Source: Acidobacteriaceae bacterium | GTDB lineage: Bacteria; Acidobacteriota; Terriglobia; Terriglobales; Acidobacteriaceae | Direction: 5' to 3' | DNA length: 46,598 nucleotides | Assembly (NCBI GenBank): GCA_003140075.1 | Contig: PLIO01000172.1 | Location: 1 to 46,598, forward strand | Made by a program: the position numbers and the translations under genes | Notes under the pieces: generated by a model | What the model saw: only the letters and a program-made list of their open reading frames with translations | What the model was told of the DNA's origin: nothing | Database searches by the model: none | In this document: in pieces, positions 17,247 to 24,499 of the stretch | Position numbering within the stretch: the stretch's first letter is position 1 | Layout: each line of letters opens with the position of its first letter

Positions 17247-17759
17247 CTACGTGTGTTCCGTCTTCCCATCCAGCAAACTCAGCGCATGCGGCACCAGTTC
17301 CAGCACCGCCTGCAGCGATTCCACCGCCCCGCTCGGACTGCCCGGCACATTCAAAATCAGTGTCTTGCCCCGCACGCCGCATACTCCGCGGCTCAGAGCC
17401 GCAAACGGAGTCTTCTTCAAACCTTCGCTCCGCATGCGCTCACCCACGCCGTCGATCAGACGATCGCAAATCGCTTCTGTTGCCTCCGGAGTAACGTCGC
17501 GTACCGCAATCCCCGTCCCGCCCGTGGTAACGATGAATTGCGCTTCCAGCGCGAGATGGACGAGTGCATTCTGAATCTGCATCGAATCGTCCTGCACGAT
17601 TCGCGTAGCCACCACGCGAAAGCCGGACCGTCCCAACACCTCGGCAACCGCCGGCCCTGAAATGTCCGCGCGCTCGCCGCGCGAGCACGAATCGCTCACC
17701 GTAACCACCGCCGCCGTAAGCAAAGCCACTCCGGCCTCAATTGTCGAGGAGAACGTCAT
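17247..17759 (-). CDS. Molybdopterin adenylyltransferase (MogA/MoaB family)
   Basis: Adenylates molybdopterin before molybdenum insertion by MoeA. About 170 residues with AAVVTVSDSCSRGERADISGP, the TTGGTG motif (78-83) followed by DVTPEAT, and the C-terminal NVPGSPSGAVESL. The frame is open further upstream, but the ATG at 17759, with AGAGGA 4 nt before it, fits the family start. It overlaps the end of the response-regulator gene by 23 nt, so translation is likely coupled. It is the last gene of a minus-strand moeA-moaC-regulator-mog series. Whether mogA or moaB is the better name cannot be decided here. Confidence 0.9.
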   Translation of the reverse strand: MTFSSTIEAGVALLTAAVVTVSDSCSRGERADISGPAVAEVLGRSGFRVVATRIVQDDSMQIQNALVHLALEAQFIVTTGGTGIAVRDVTPEATEAICDRLIDGVGERMRSEGLKKTPFAALSRGVCGVRGKTLILNVPGSPSGAVESLQAVLELVPHALSLLDGKTEHT

Positions 17760-18597
17760 CTTCCTCTTCCCTCTTGCCGGGAGTGCTCGCCATCGGAGCG
17801 CCGCTGCCCGCACTTGCGCTGCTCGTACTTGCGCTGCTCGCGCCGGCGGCCCTATCTTCTGCGGACTCCCCGCCGCTATCGCGCTGCGATTCGTCGAGCA
17901 GCCGCAAGCCCTCCATCAGCAGGCCTTGCGTGTTGAGCTTCGTGGTTTCCTGATCGGTCTTGCCCTCGAAGTTCAGCTCGAAGTTGCCGCCCGTCCAGCG
18001 CAGAACTTTGAAGACGGCTTCATCGCCCCGCAAAGCTCCGTACGTGGCGTGCTTCACCTGGCCTTCGACAAAGAAGACCTCGCACTTGTCGGCTTCGTTG
18101 TTCAGCTTGAGCTGGCAGCTCTTGCGGCCCATCTCCAGGGACTGCATCAGGTCGATCACATTCATCTGCGAGAGGTTGCCGCGAACCACGCCATCGGAAG
18201 GAGCGGTCTTCGCCATCTTCTCCAGCGCGATGCGATCGACCGTGCGCTTGATGCGACGCGTGGCTTCTTTCAAGAAGAAAGGTTTCGCCAGATAATCATC
18301 GGCGGCATCCGCCGGCGAAAGCCGTTCATCGATATCCGCCCGGCTCGCCATCAACACCGCGGAAAAATTCGCCGTCGCCGGACGGCTCTTCAGCTTCTCC
18401 ACCAACTGCCGCCCATCCATCCCAGGCATGCGGTAGTCGCACACTACCAATTCTGGCGGGTCGTCAACGGCCTTCAGCAACGCATCCGCCGCATCGCCGG
18501 CGGTCACCACGCGCGCGAACGGAGTGAGCGCCTGCTGCAGCATCCCCAGCACCATGGGGTTGTCGTCCACCAGCAATAGCTTCACGTCGTTTGCCAT
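17737..18597 (-). CDS. Response regulator with C-terminal DUF4388 domain
   Basis: An N-terminal receiver domain (VKLLLVDDN, phospho-acceptor Asp54 in VVCDYRMPGMDG, conserved Lys105 in YLAKPF) is followed by a linker and a DUF4388/PATAN-type domain (about 140-230; GNLSQMNVIDLMQSLEMGRK, CEVFFVEGQVKHATYG). It ends in a Ser/Ala-rich, then acidic, tail. There is no DNA-binding domain, so it probably works through protein contacts; DUF4388 proteins are often linked to motility or polarity control. The ATG at 18597 is used, though a GTG at 18606 overlapping the moaC stop (GTGA) is equally possible. It overlaps mog downstream. A 15-bp tandem duplication (17811-17840) gives SSAST/SSASA in the tail. 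Its place inside a molybdenum-cofactor operon is unusual. Confidence 0.88.
   Translation of the reverse strand: MANDVKLLLVDDNPMVLGMLQQALTPFARVVTAGDAADALLKAVDDPPELVVCDYRMPGMDGRQLVEKLKSRPATANFSAVLMASRADIDERLSPADAADDYLAKPFFLKEATRRIKRTVDRIALEKMAKTAPSDGVVRGNLSQMNVIDLMQSLEMGRKSCQLKLNNEADKCEVFFVEGQVKHATYGALRGDEAVFKVLRWTGGNFELNFEGKTDQETTKLNTQGLLMEGLRLLDESQRDSGGESAEDRAAGASSASTSSASAGSGAPMASTPGKREEEDDVLLDN
17811..17840 (-). repeat. 15-bp tandem duplication in the response-regulator tail
   Basis: CACTTGCGCTGCTCG and TACTTGCGCTGCTCG follow each other on the plus strand with one difference. The unit keeps frame and encodes a repeated SSAS(T/A). Confidence 0.7.
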
Positions 18598-18602
18598 CGA
18601 TT

Positions 18603-19073
18603 TCACTTCACCCGCCGATACTCTCCGCTCTTGCCTCCACTCTTCCGCTGCAAGACAATTTCCCGCACTTCAATCCCCTTATCCATCCCTTTTGCCATGT
18701 CATATAGAGTCAAGGCAGAAATGCCTGCTGCTACGAGGGCTTCCATCTCGACTCCGGTTTGGGCAGTGGTGGTGACTTTGGTGGCGATGGCGACGCCATT
18801 CTCGCATAGGGTCATCTCGACAGCAACGTGCGAGAGCGGCAAGGAGTGGCACATCGGGATCAGGTCGGAGGTGCGTTTGGCGGCCATGATTCCGGCGATA
18901 CGAGCTACTTCCAGCGGATCGCCTTTGGGGTTTTTCGGCAGCGCTTTTAGTACAGAAGGTTTTATCACAACGAAGGCGGTGGCTTCGGCTTCGCGTTTGG
19001 TGGGTGCTTTGCCGGAGACATCGACCATCCGGGCGCGGCCGGCTGCATCGTAGTGGGAGAGCTTTTTCGGCAT
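18603..19073 (-). CDS. moaC: Cyclic pyranopterin monophosphate synthase
   Basis: Converts the MoaA product to cyclic pyranopterin monophosphate, the first stable intermediate of molybdenum cofactor. The 156-residue protein shows all family blocks: KRTSDLIPMCHSLPLSH (67-82), TGVEMEALVA (107-116), LTLYDMAKGMDKGI (121-134) with the catalytic Asp/Lys region, and VLQRKSGGKSG. Its TGA overlaps or abuts the next gene. TATAAC lies 6 nt before the ATG, so a leaderless transcript is possible. No moaA is in the window. Confidence 0.95.
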   Translation of the reverse strand: MPKKLSHYDAAGRARMVDVSGKAPTKREAEATAFVVIKPSVLKALPKNPKGDPLEVARIAGIMAAKRTSDLIPMCHSLPLSHVAVEMTLCENGVAIATKVTTTAQTGVEMEALVAAGISALTLYDMAKGMDKGIEVREIVLQRKSGGKSGEYRRVK

Positions 19074-19120
19074 GCGGAAGTTATATCTTACATGGGATGC
19101 GAGGGTGTGGAGAGCACCTC

Positions 19121-19187
19121 ACCGGCTTAAAGCCGCCATTGATCTTGCGCCATTATCGCAGCGCTGAAGCGCTGCGCCACCCAAAAG
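19121..19187 (+). repeat. Dispersed repeat, family C
   Basis: CCGGCTTAAAGCCG, CCATTGATCTTGCGC, then GCAGCGCTGAAGCGCTGC-GCCACCC: two short hairpins joined by a conserved spacer. A second copy with the same order lies at 35897-35958, and part of it at 4007-4042. It fills most of the 160-bp gap between moeA and moaC. Confidence 0.65.
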
Positions 19188-19233
19188 TTGCAGTTCGGAG
19201 GTAGTCTGCGACGCACATTTCCAGGCAAGCAGG

Positions 19234-20526
19234 CTAAACTTCGCGCGGCATGACCGCGACCCACTCGCCGGCGGGGATGTGCTCGCGATCGGGGGGGACG
19301 ACGATGTAACAATTGGAGCGAGCTTGGGCGGCAATGTCGCCGGAGCCCTGCCAGGGCACGAGTTCCACCTGCGACTGCTCGTAGGCGCCGGAAAGAATCG
19401 CGGGGAGAAATCGTTTTAGTCCGGTCTTGACGCGGATCTCGGATTTCAGACGGGCATGGAGGAATGTGAGCGGGCGGGGGGAGATTCCCGCGAGGGCCTC
19501 GAGCATCGGCCGGGCAAACAGTTCGAAGGTGACCATGGTGGAGACTGGGTTGCCGGGAAGGCCGAAGAAATACTTGTGCAGACTTTCAAGCGGGGCTGAC
19601 GCCCCGGAGCGGGCGAGTCGCCCGCTGCCACACGAGCTGACTCGTCCGAAAACTACGGGGCGGCCGGGTTGGATTTTCGCTCCGGTGAAGAAGAACTCGG
19701 CTTGCAGTTCGGCGAGGACTTGTTCGACGAGGTCGTAGCGTCCCATGGAGATGCCGCCGGTCATCAGCAGCAAGTCGAATTGCAGGCCTTCTTCTATCAG
19801 TTGCCGCAGGCGGCGCGGCTCGTCGGGGGCGATCGGGAGAAGCACGGGTTCGCCGCCGGCTTGCTGAATCTGCGCCGCGAGTGAATAGGTGTTGGAGTTG
19901 CGAATCTGGGTGGGGCTGGGCGCGGCATTGATGTCGACGATTTCGTCGCCCGTGGTAAGCACGGCAACGCGCGGACGAACAAACACGTCCAGGCGCGATT
20001 TGCCCACCGAGGCTGCGAGTGCGATGGCGGCTTCGTTGAGGCGCATGCCGCGAGCTCTCAGGAGACTGCCACATTTGGCTTCGGCTCCCTGGGGGACAAT
20101 ATTTTCTCCCGGCGAGATTTCCTTTGTGATTTCGACGCAATCGTTTTGCAGAGATGTGTACTCAATCATTACTACGGCGTCCGCGCCTTGCGGGACGGGA
20201 GCGCCCGTCATGATGGAGAAGGCCTCGCCTTGCCTCATGGCGGATGAGAGGTGCAGCGGGCCGGCTTTGATCTCTCCGATCACGGTGAGCTTGGCTGGAA
20301 GCTGCGCCAGATCGGCGGCGCGCACGGCATAGCCATCGCGCGTGGATCGGGGGAAGGGAGGGATGTCGCGATCGGCGGTAATGGGCTCGGCGAGGACTCG
20401 GCGGGCGGCGTTGAGAAGGTCTACCGTTTCGGTGGTGCCTGGAGTTATCTGCGAAGCGTGGTCTTCGACGGCACGGCGGGCGGATTCAAAGGCTAGGATC
20501 AGGGATTGGGTTGGTGGTGGAAGCAT
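19234..20526 (-). CDS. moeA: Molybdopterin molybdenumtransferase
   Basis: Inserts molybdate into adenylated molybdopterin. About 430 residues. Seen: the N-terminal PPFPRSTRDGYAVRA (57-71), EAFSIMTGAPVPQGADAVV, the MoaB-like domain with VLTTGDEIVD and LLLMTGGISMGRYD, then FGLPGNPVSTMVTFELF, and the C-terminal beta domain. The frame is open 27 codons further upstream, but that part is translated from a family B palindrome, so the ATG at 20526 is used. Residues about 297-317, between PVVFGRV and KYFFGLPGNP, are extra relative to the family. They are encoded by two GC-rich palindromes (19591-19625). The insertion sits just ahead of the conserved PGNP loop, in a likely surface loop. Confidence 0.94.
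   Translation of the reverse strand: MLPPPTQSLILAFESARRAVEDHASQITPGTTETVDLLNAARRVLAEPITADRDIPPFPRSTRDGYAVRAADLAQLPAKLTVIGEIKAGPLHLSSAMRQGEAFSIMTGAPVPQGADAVVMIEYTSLQNDCVEITKEISPGENIVPQGAEAKCGSLLRARGMRLNEAAIALAASVGKSRLDVFVRPRVAVLTTGDEIVDINAAPSPTQIRNSNTYSLAAQIQQAGGEPVLLPIAPDEPRRLRQLIEEGLQFDLLLMTGGISMGRYDLVEQVLAELQAEFFFTGAKIQPGRPVVFGRVSSCGSGRLARSGASAPLESLHKYFFGLPGNPVSTMVTFELFARPMLEALAGISPRPLTFLHARLKSEIRVKTGLKRFLPAILSGAYEQSQVELVPWQGSGDIAAQARSNCYIVVPPDREHIPAGEWVAVMPREV
19591..19625. repeat. Two GC palindromes in frame inside moeA
   Basis: CGGGGC-TGAC-GCCCCG (19591-19606) and GCGGGCG-AGT-CGCCCGC (19609-19625) lie side by side. Together with flanks they account for the roughly 21 extra residues in MoeA. 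Confidence 0.65.
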
Positions 20527-20548
20527 GCGGAGATGATAGTGGAAGCGT

Positions 20549-20585
20549 CCCCACTTCTCGCAAAAAACGCGAGAAATGGGGCACC
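20549..20585 (-). repeat. Dispersed palindrome, family B, copy 2 upstream of moeA
   Basis: CCCCACTTCTCGC and GCGAGAAATGGGG pair around an A-rich loop. It is the inverted equivalent of 16566-16600. It lies between the vapC stop and the moeA start, in the 5' region of moeA. Confidence 0.7.
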
Positions 20586-20596
20586 CGGCCACTGAA

Positions 20597-20974
20597 TCAC
20601 CACCCAAGCCGCTTCAATCCTGTCACCTGATCGAAGTGGCGATCACGACTCAACAGCGGAAGCGAGTGCTGGCGGCAGAGGGCCGCGATCCAGAGGTCGT
20701 TGGTGGGAATCGGCTTGCCCTTGCGCCTGAGATCGAGAGTGATCTCGGCGTAGTGCTGGGTCGTTGGCTCGTTAATATCGAGCACGGCGCAGTCGCGAAG
20801 AAGTGCGGTGAGCCAGTTTTCATAGGTGGCGCAGTGCCGCGATTGGGCGATTCCGTAGCGATACTCGCCGAGGACGATCACGGGAATCGCCATCTGGCCG
20901 GCGCGGGTGAGAATGGCGATAACGGCCGGGTCGTCATCGGCCGCGGCGGATAAGGCATTGGTATCGACGATCAT
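20597..20974 (-). CDS. vapC: VapC-type PIN-domain ribonuclease toxin
   Basis: 125-residue PIN protein. The acidic active-site residues are present: Asp4 (MIVDTNALS), Glu37 (VIVLGEYRYG), Asp93 (PTNDLWIAA) and Asp111/115 (LLSRDRHFD). In the family it cleaves tRNA or rRNA and is held inactive by the cognate VapB. It begins 29 bp after the antitoxin gene. The frame is complete, unlike the toxins of the other two loci in this window. The stop is followed by a family B palindrome and moeA. Confidence 0.9.
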   Translation of the reverse strand: MIVDTNALSAAADDDPAVIAILTRAGQMAIPVIVLGEYRYGIAQSRHCATYENWLTALLRDCAVLDINEPTTQHYAEITLDLRRKGKPIPTNDLWIAALCRQHSLPLLSRDRHFDQVTGLKRLGW

Positions 20975-21003
20975 TATTTTGTCAGATCTTGGTCAGGCTG
21001 GGA

Positions 21004-21249
21004 TCAGCGCCAGAGTTCGCGATCGATCTGCTCGAAGGCCCCTTCCACGCGCTCCTCGATCTGCTTACGCTCATTGTGAAGGTGCTTGAGCTTGCCCAGA
21101 TGTTTCGTCCAGGGTTTTTCCTGAGGCGCGATTCTCAGCTTCTCCTGGACAGCCTCTGTCACGAACTGACGCAGAGGAATGCCGCGCTCGGCCGCCACCG
21201 ACTTGGCCCGGCGGAACAGAAAGTCCGGGATTTCAAGAGTCGTCTTCAC
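21004..21249 (-). CDS. vapB: VapB-type antitoxin (ribbon-helix-helix)
   Basis: 81 residues. The N-terminus MKTTLEIPDFLFRRAKSVAA, then ERGIPLRQFVTEAVQEKL, is a ribbon-helix-helix DNA-binding segment of the VapB kind. The C-terminal half is charged and would wrap the toxin. The start is GTG at 21249. A 22-bp palindrome lies 3 bp upstream, suited to autorepression. It precedes vapC in the same direction. Confidence 0.85.
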   Translation of the reverse strand: MKTTLEIPDFLFRRAKSVAAERGIPLRQFVTEAVQEKLRIAPQEKPWTKHLGKLKHLHNERKQIEERVEGAFEQIDRELWR

Positions 21250-21252
21250 TGG

Positions 21253-21274
21253 CCCATATTACCATATTTATGGG
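21253..21274. promoter_or_regulatory. Operator-like palindrome upstream of vapB
   Basis: CCCATA and TATGGG form the ends of a 22-bp inverted repeat with a second CCATAT word inside (21262-21267). It directly abuts the GTG start, where a VapBC complex would be expected to bind. Confidence 0.5.
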
Positions 21275-21878
21275 ACACATGCCTCGTTCAATGCGGCTCT
21301 ATTATGCTGTCGCTTCCAGAGATCTGCTGTTGCTTGGAGAATTGCAGACCAACCTCGATCAGAGACTTATGGCGTGGCAGAGAATAGTTCTTCCGCCAAA
21401 GAAGATCGTTGCCTCCGTAAGGGACAACGAGTGGACTCCTGTGCTGGCTGCGGTGTAGCGTCCCCCTCCCTGCCTCGCCCCCTCCCGTTTCTGGTTTCCC
21501 AATGTAGCAACGAGAGAGTCTCCCACGAATCGAGATCGAGAACTGTTGACCGTCCCCGGAATCCACAGACCTACTGTGACATCCGACCTTGTGGCCACCA
21601 TCAAACTTGCGCGATCATGGTCGAGGCCGTGACGGTCTGCTACACCGCAAGCCGTCGCGCCCTAACTCCTTTGTTTCAGGTATTTTGTATCTAAGTCCTT
21701 TGAAAGACATATTTTGCGGGGAACTTCTTGCTAACTCGATGATTCCACTAACAGCGAGGGGGGGTGGGTAACCCCGAACAGCTCTCAGGCTCAGAGACTC
21801 CATGCGCCCGTGCGCCGGAGAATCGGAGAGTGCAGCTATTTTTCAGGCAGATTTTCGCAGACCCGAATGGCACCTACC
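21275..21878. other. 604-bp region without a convincing gene
   Basis: Several short frames exist on both strands, but none has recognisable composition or a start signal. The one structured element is a 29-bp tandem repeat at 21662-21719. A G-run (21758-21766) lies within GGGGTGGGTAACCCC. The region separates vapB from the 3' end of the PilT-like gene. Confidence 0.5.
21662..21719. repeat. 29-bp tandem repeat
   Basis: Two adjacent 29-bp units (21662-21690 and 21691-21719) share CTAA-C/G-TCCTTTG at their start and TATTTTG seven bases later; the intervening bases differ. Conserved words with a variable spacer suggest repeated protein- or RNA-recognition sites, not a simple duplication. Confidence 0.55.
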
Positions 21879-23024
21879 CTAGCGGACCAGTTCCTGCCCC
21901 AACAATGCGGGATTGCTGGCGAAGGAGATGCCGGTTTCGAGGTCGACCACGCGGTCGCGGACCAACTGGGCGATTTCGCCATCGAAGTGTTGCATGCCTT
22001 CGGTGGCGCCGGCTTTCATGGCATCGAGCAGGGTCTTGCCTTCGCGTTCGCCTTTCTCGATGCACTCGCGGGTGCGGGGATTGGCTTTCAGGATTTCGGC
22101 GACGGGAACGCGGCCGCTGCGGTCGGTTTTGGGCAGGAGCCGCTGGCAGATGATATAGCGGAACGACTTGGCGAAGCGTTCACGCACGCTTTGCTGCTCG
22201 TTGGGCGCGAAAGAGCTGACGATGCGCTCGACGGTTTTGGGCGCGTCCATGGTGTTGAGACTGGAAAGCACCAGGTGGCCGGTTTCGGCGGCTTCGAGGA
22301 CGATCTCGATGGTGTCGCGGTCGCTCATCTCGCCGACCAGAATGACCTTGGGGGCCTGGCGCAGCGCGGAGCGCAGGGCGTGCGCGAAGCTGGGCGTGTC
22401 GCTATGCAGCTCGCGCTGGTGAATGGTGGAGCATTTGTGGCTGTGCAGGAACTCGATGGGATCTTCAATGGTGATGATGTGATAGTACTTCTCGCGATTG
22501 ATGCAATCGAGAAGCACGGCCAGAGTGGAGGACTTGCCCGATCCGGCGGGACCGGTGACGAGCACGATGCCATCGCGGAGCTTGGCGACATCGGCGAGGT
22601 GGGCGGGCAAACGGAGAGATACAAGATCCGGGATGGCGGTGGAGATGACGCGCATGACAACGGCGCAGCTGCCACGCTGGATGAAAATGTTGACGCGAAA
22701 GCGAGCGACGCCGGCGAGGCCGTAGGAAATATCGCACGAGCCGGCTTCGCGCAATGTGGCGACTGCCTGCTTGTTATCGCCAATGAGATCGGCGGCGATG
22801 TGGCGGGTGTCATCGGCGGTGAGGGTCGATAGTCCCGGGACCTGGACTGGAATGAGCTGGCCATAGACCTGAACTTGGGGCGGGCGCCCGGGAGAAAAAA
22901 TCAGATCGCTGATTTTGTCCGCGGCGCGCAACATGGCGGCGAGCAAAGCGGGCGTAGCGACCTTGCCGCTGCCGGAATAACCTTCCAGAGACACTGCGAT
23001 GGCTGAGATACCGGGCGCTGCCAT
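21879..23024 (-). CDS. PilT/PilU-like type IV pilus retraction ATPase
   Basis: 381-residue secretion-superfamily ATPase. Seen: Walker A TGPAGSGKSST (157-167), Asp box ITIEDPIEF (185-192), Walker B VILVGEMSD (227-235), His box EAAETGHLVLSSLNT (244-258) and CQRLLPK. The usual PilT GEMRD is GEMSD here. The C-terminus lacks the classical AIRNLIRE sequence, closer to PilU or a divergent paralogue. These hexamers depolymerise pili for twitching or DNA uptake. No other pilus gene is in the window, so it may serve pili encoded elsewhere. It follows the TPR gene on the same strand after a terminator. Confidence 0.87.
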   Translation of the reverse strand: MAAPGISAIAVSLEGYSGSGKVATPALLAAMLRAADKISDLIFSPGRPPQVQVYGQLIPVQVPGLSTLTADDTRHIAADLIGDNKQAVATLREAGSCDISYGLAGVARFRVNIFIQRGSCAVVMRVISTAIPDLVSLRLPAHLADVAKLRDGIVLVTGPAGSGKSSTLAVLLDCINREKYYHIITIEDPIEFLHSHKCSTIHQRELHSDTPSFAHALRSALRQAPKVILVGEMSDRDTIEIVLEAAETGHLVLSSLNTMDAPKTVERIVSSFAPNEQQSVRERFAKSFRYIICQRLLPKTDRSGRVPVAEILKANPRTRECIEKGEREGKTLLDAMKAGATEGMQHFDGEIAQLVRDRVVDLETGISFASNPALLGQELVR

Positions 23025-23173
23025 TCAATCCTCGATTAGGGAATTGCACCACCACAGCAGGGAGAGCGGGCCAACCGGAACTGGCCTGATACTTACACTC
23101 TACAGGCCCGGCGCATGTAAGCGTAAGGACAGTAAGTACATAGTCCTTGGTAATATGGATGCGGCGGCAAATG

Positions 23174-23197
23174 AAAAAGGGCGGCTGAGCCGCCCTT
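23174..23197 (-). terminator. Intrinsic terminator of the TPR gene
   Basis: On the minus strand AAGGGCGGC and GCCGCCCTT form a perfect 9-bp stem with a 3-nt loop, followed by TTTCAT, about 35 nt after the TPR stop codon. Confidence 0.75.
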
Positions 23198-23232
23198 CTG
23201 TGCTTGCAAATTGCGCGTCTGGGTAAGGAATC

Positions 23233-24405
23233 TTAGTTCGTTTTCTTGGGCGGCGTCTTTTTCTTACCGCCAAAGCCGGTTTCCACCGGAGCGCCGATGC
23301 TGGCAAGCATGGCTTTGGCTTCCTCGGAATGCCCGCCGGTAGGCATCAACTCCAGATACTTCTGGAAGGCTTCTGCGGTGCCAGGTGCGGCGACCATCTT
23401 GTCGCCCTGGAGTGTGGCCTTACCGAGAAGGTTAACGCCTTTCTGGTAATAGGCTTCCGCCCGGGTGGGATCGGCGGCGATGCATTTATCGAAAGCATCG
23501 ACAGCTTTATCGGCTTGGCCAGCGTTGGTGAGAACCGCTCCCATATTGAAATAATACTGCGCGGCCGCAGTGGGATCGGCCGCGATGGCCAGCTGATAGG
23601 TCTTTGTCGCGTCGTCGATCTTGCCGGCCTTACTGTAAGCCTCGGCGAGGTTGTTGTAATAGGCTGCGAGATTCTTGTTGGCGTTCGGGTCTTTGTCGTT
23701 GGTGGCGGCCTGTTTTAGTTGCACCGCTTTCTGATAGGAGTCGACGGCTGAGTCGAGACGCTTTTGCTTTTCGGCGGGATCGGTCTGTTTGGTCGCCGAC
23801 ATGCGGTAGGCGTCGCCCAGCTTGAACCAGATGAGATCGCGAGTGGCATCGATGTCATTGGCCGCAATCAGGTTGGCAATCGCGGTCTCGTAGTCGCCGG
23901 CATCGGTGGCAGCCTTGGCCGCCGCCAGCTTCTCGTTCAGCTTTCCGACCGTGTTGTTTTCCTTCTTGGCTTTCTCCGCGGCTTCCTGCTGAGCCTTGAG
24001 CTGTTCCGGAGTCAAACCCTGGCCCTTGGCTGCTTCTATGGCTAGTTTCTTCATGTCGAAGTCGACCGGCGGGTTCTCGTCCAGCGTGACCGTAACTTTG
24101 CCGAAGTGGAAGAGTTCCTTGTTGGCTTTGGCGTCGTCCGCGTTCTTGTAGAGCGTGACCGTATAAGTGCCCCCCCCAATGCCCAGCGAGAAATACTCGC
24201 CCTTCTTGTTGGTCTTGAGGGTGTACTTCTGACCGTTGTCCTGGTTGGCCCAAACCACCACGCCGTCGACAATGGGATTACCCTGGGCATCTTTGCAGAC
24301 GCCCTTGACTGTTCCTGAAGCACCCTGCGCGAAGACCGGAAGCGGGCACAGTCCCAGCATTAAGAGAGCGAGAGAAAAAACAGCAACAAGCTTTTTCAGA
24401 TTCAT
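23233..24405 (-). CDS. Exported TPR protein with N-terminal carboxypeptidase-regulatory-like domain
   Basis: About 390 residues. A signal peptide (MNLKKLVAVFSLALLMLGL, cleaved near VFAQ-GA) is followed by a beta-sandwich domain (about 31-115; GTVKGVCKDAQGNPIVDGVV, YFSLGIGGGTYTVTLYK), an Ala/Glu/Lys coiled linker (about 120-170) and at least five TPR units (about 170-365). It ends in a basic KKKTPPKKTN tail. It probably acts as a periplasmic or outer-membrane scaffold. The frame extends 16 codons upstream, but the ATG at 24405 has GGGAGG spaced 7 nt and starts the signal peptide. It is followed by a clear terminator. The partner proteins are unknown. Confidence 0.85.
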   Translation of the reverse strand: MNLKKLVAVFSLALLMLGLCPLPVFAQGASGTVKGVCKDAQGNPIVDGVVVWANQDNGQKYTLKTNKKGEYFSLGIGGGTYTVTLYKNADDAKANKELFHFGKVTVTLDENPPVDFDMKKLAIEAAKGQGLTPEQLKAQQEAAEKAKKENNTVGKLNEKLAAAKAATDAGDYETAIANLIAANDIDATRDLIWFKLGDAYRMSATKQTDPAEKQKRLDSAVDSYQKAVQLKQAATNDKDPNANKNLAAYYNNLAEAYSKAGKIDDATKTYQLAIAADPTAAAQYYFNMGAVLTNAGQADKAVDAFDKCIAADPTRAEAYYQKGVNLLGKATLQGDKMVAAPGTAEAFQKYLELMPTGGHSEEAKAMLASIGAPVETGFGGKKKTPPKKTN

Positions 24406-24499
24406 ACTTTGCCTCCCGGCAGAAAACCGAATGATTTGAATGCCGACTCCCAATTGTTCATTAAGAAAACGCAGACGGTTGAGTTCTGCATTTTTTTAT

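Noticed and set aside
20527..20607. N-terminal extension of moeA
   Set aside because: The extra residues are translated from a family B palindrome that recurs elsewhere; the family start is the ATG at 20526.
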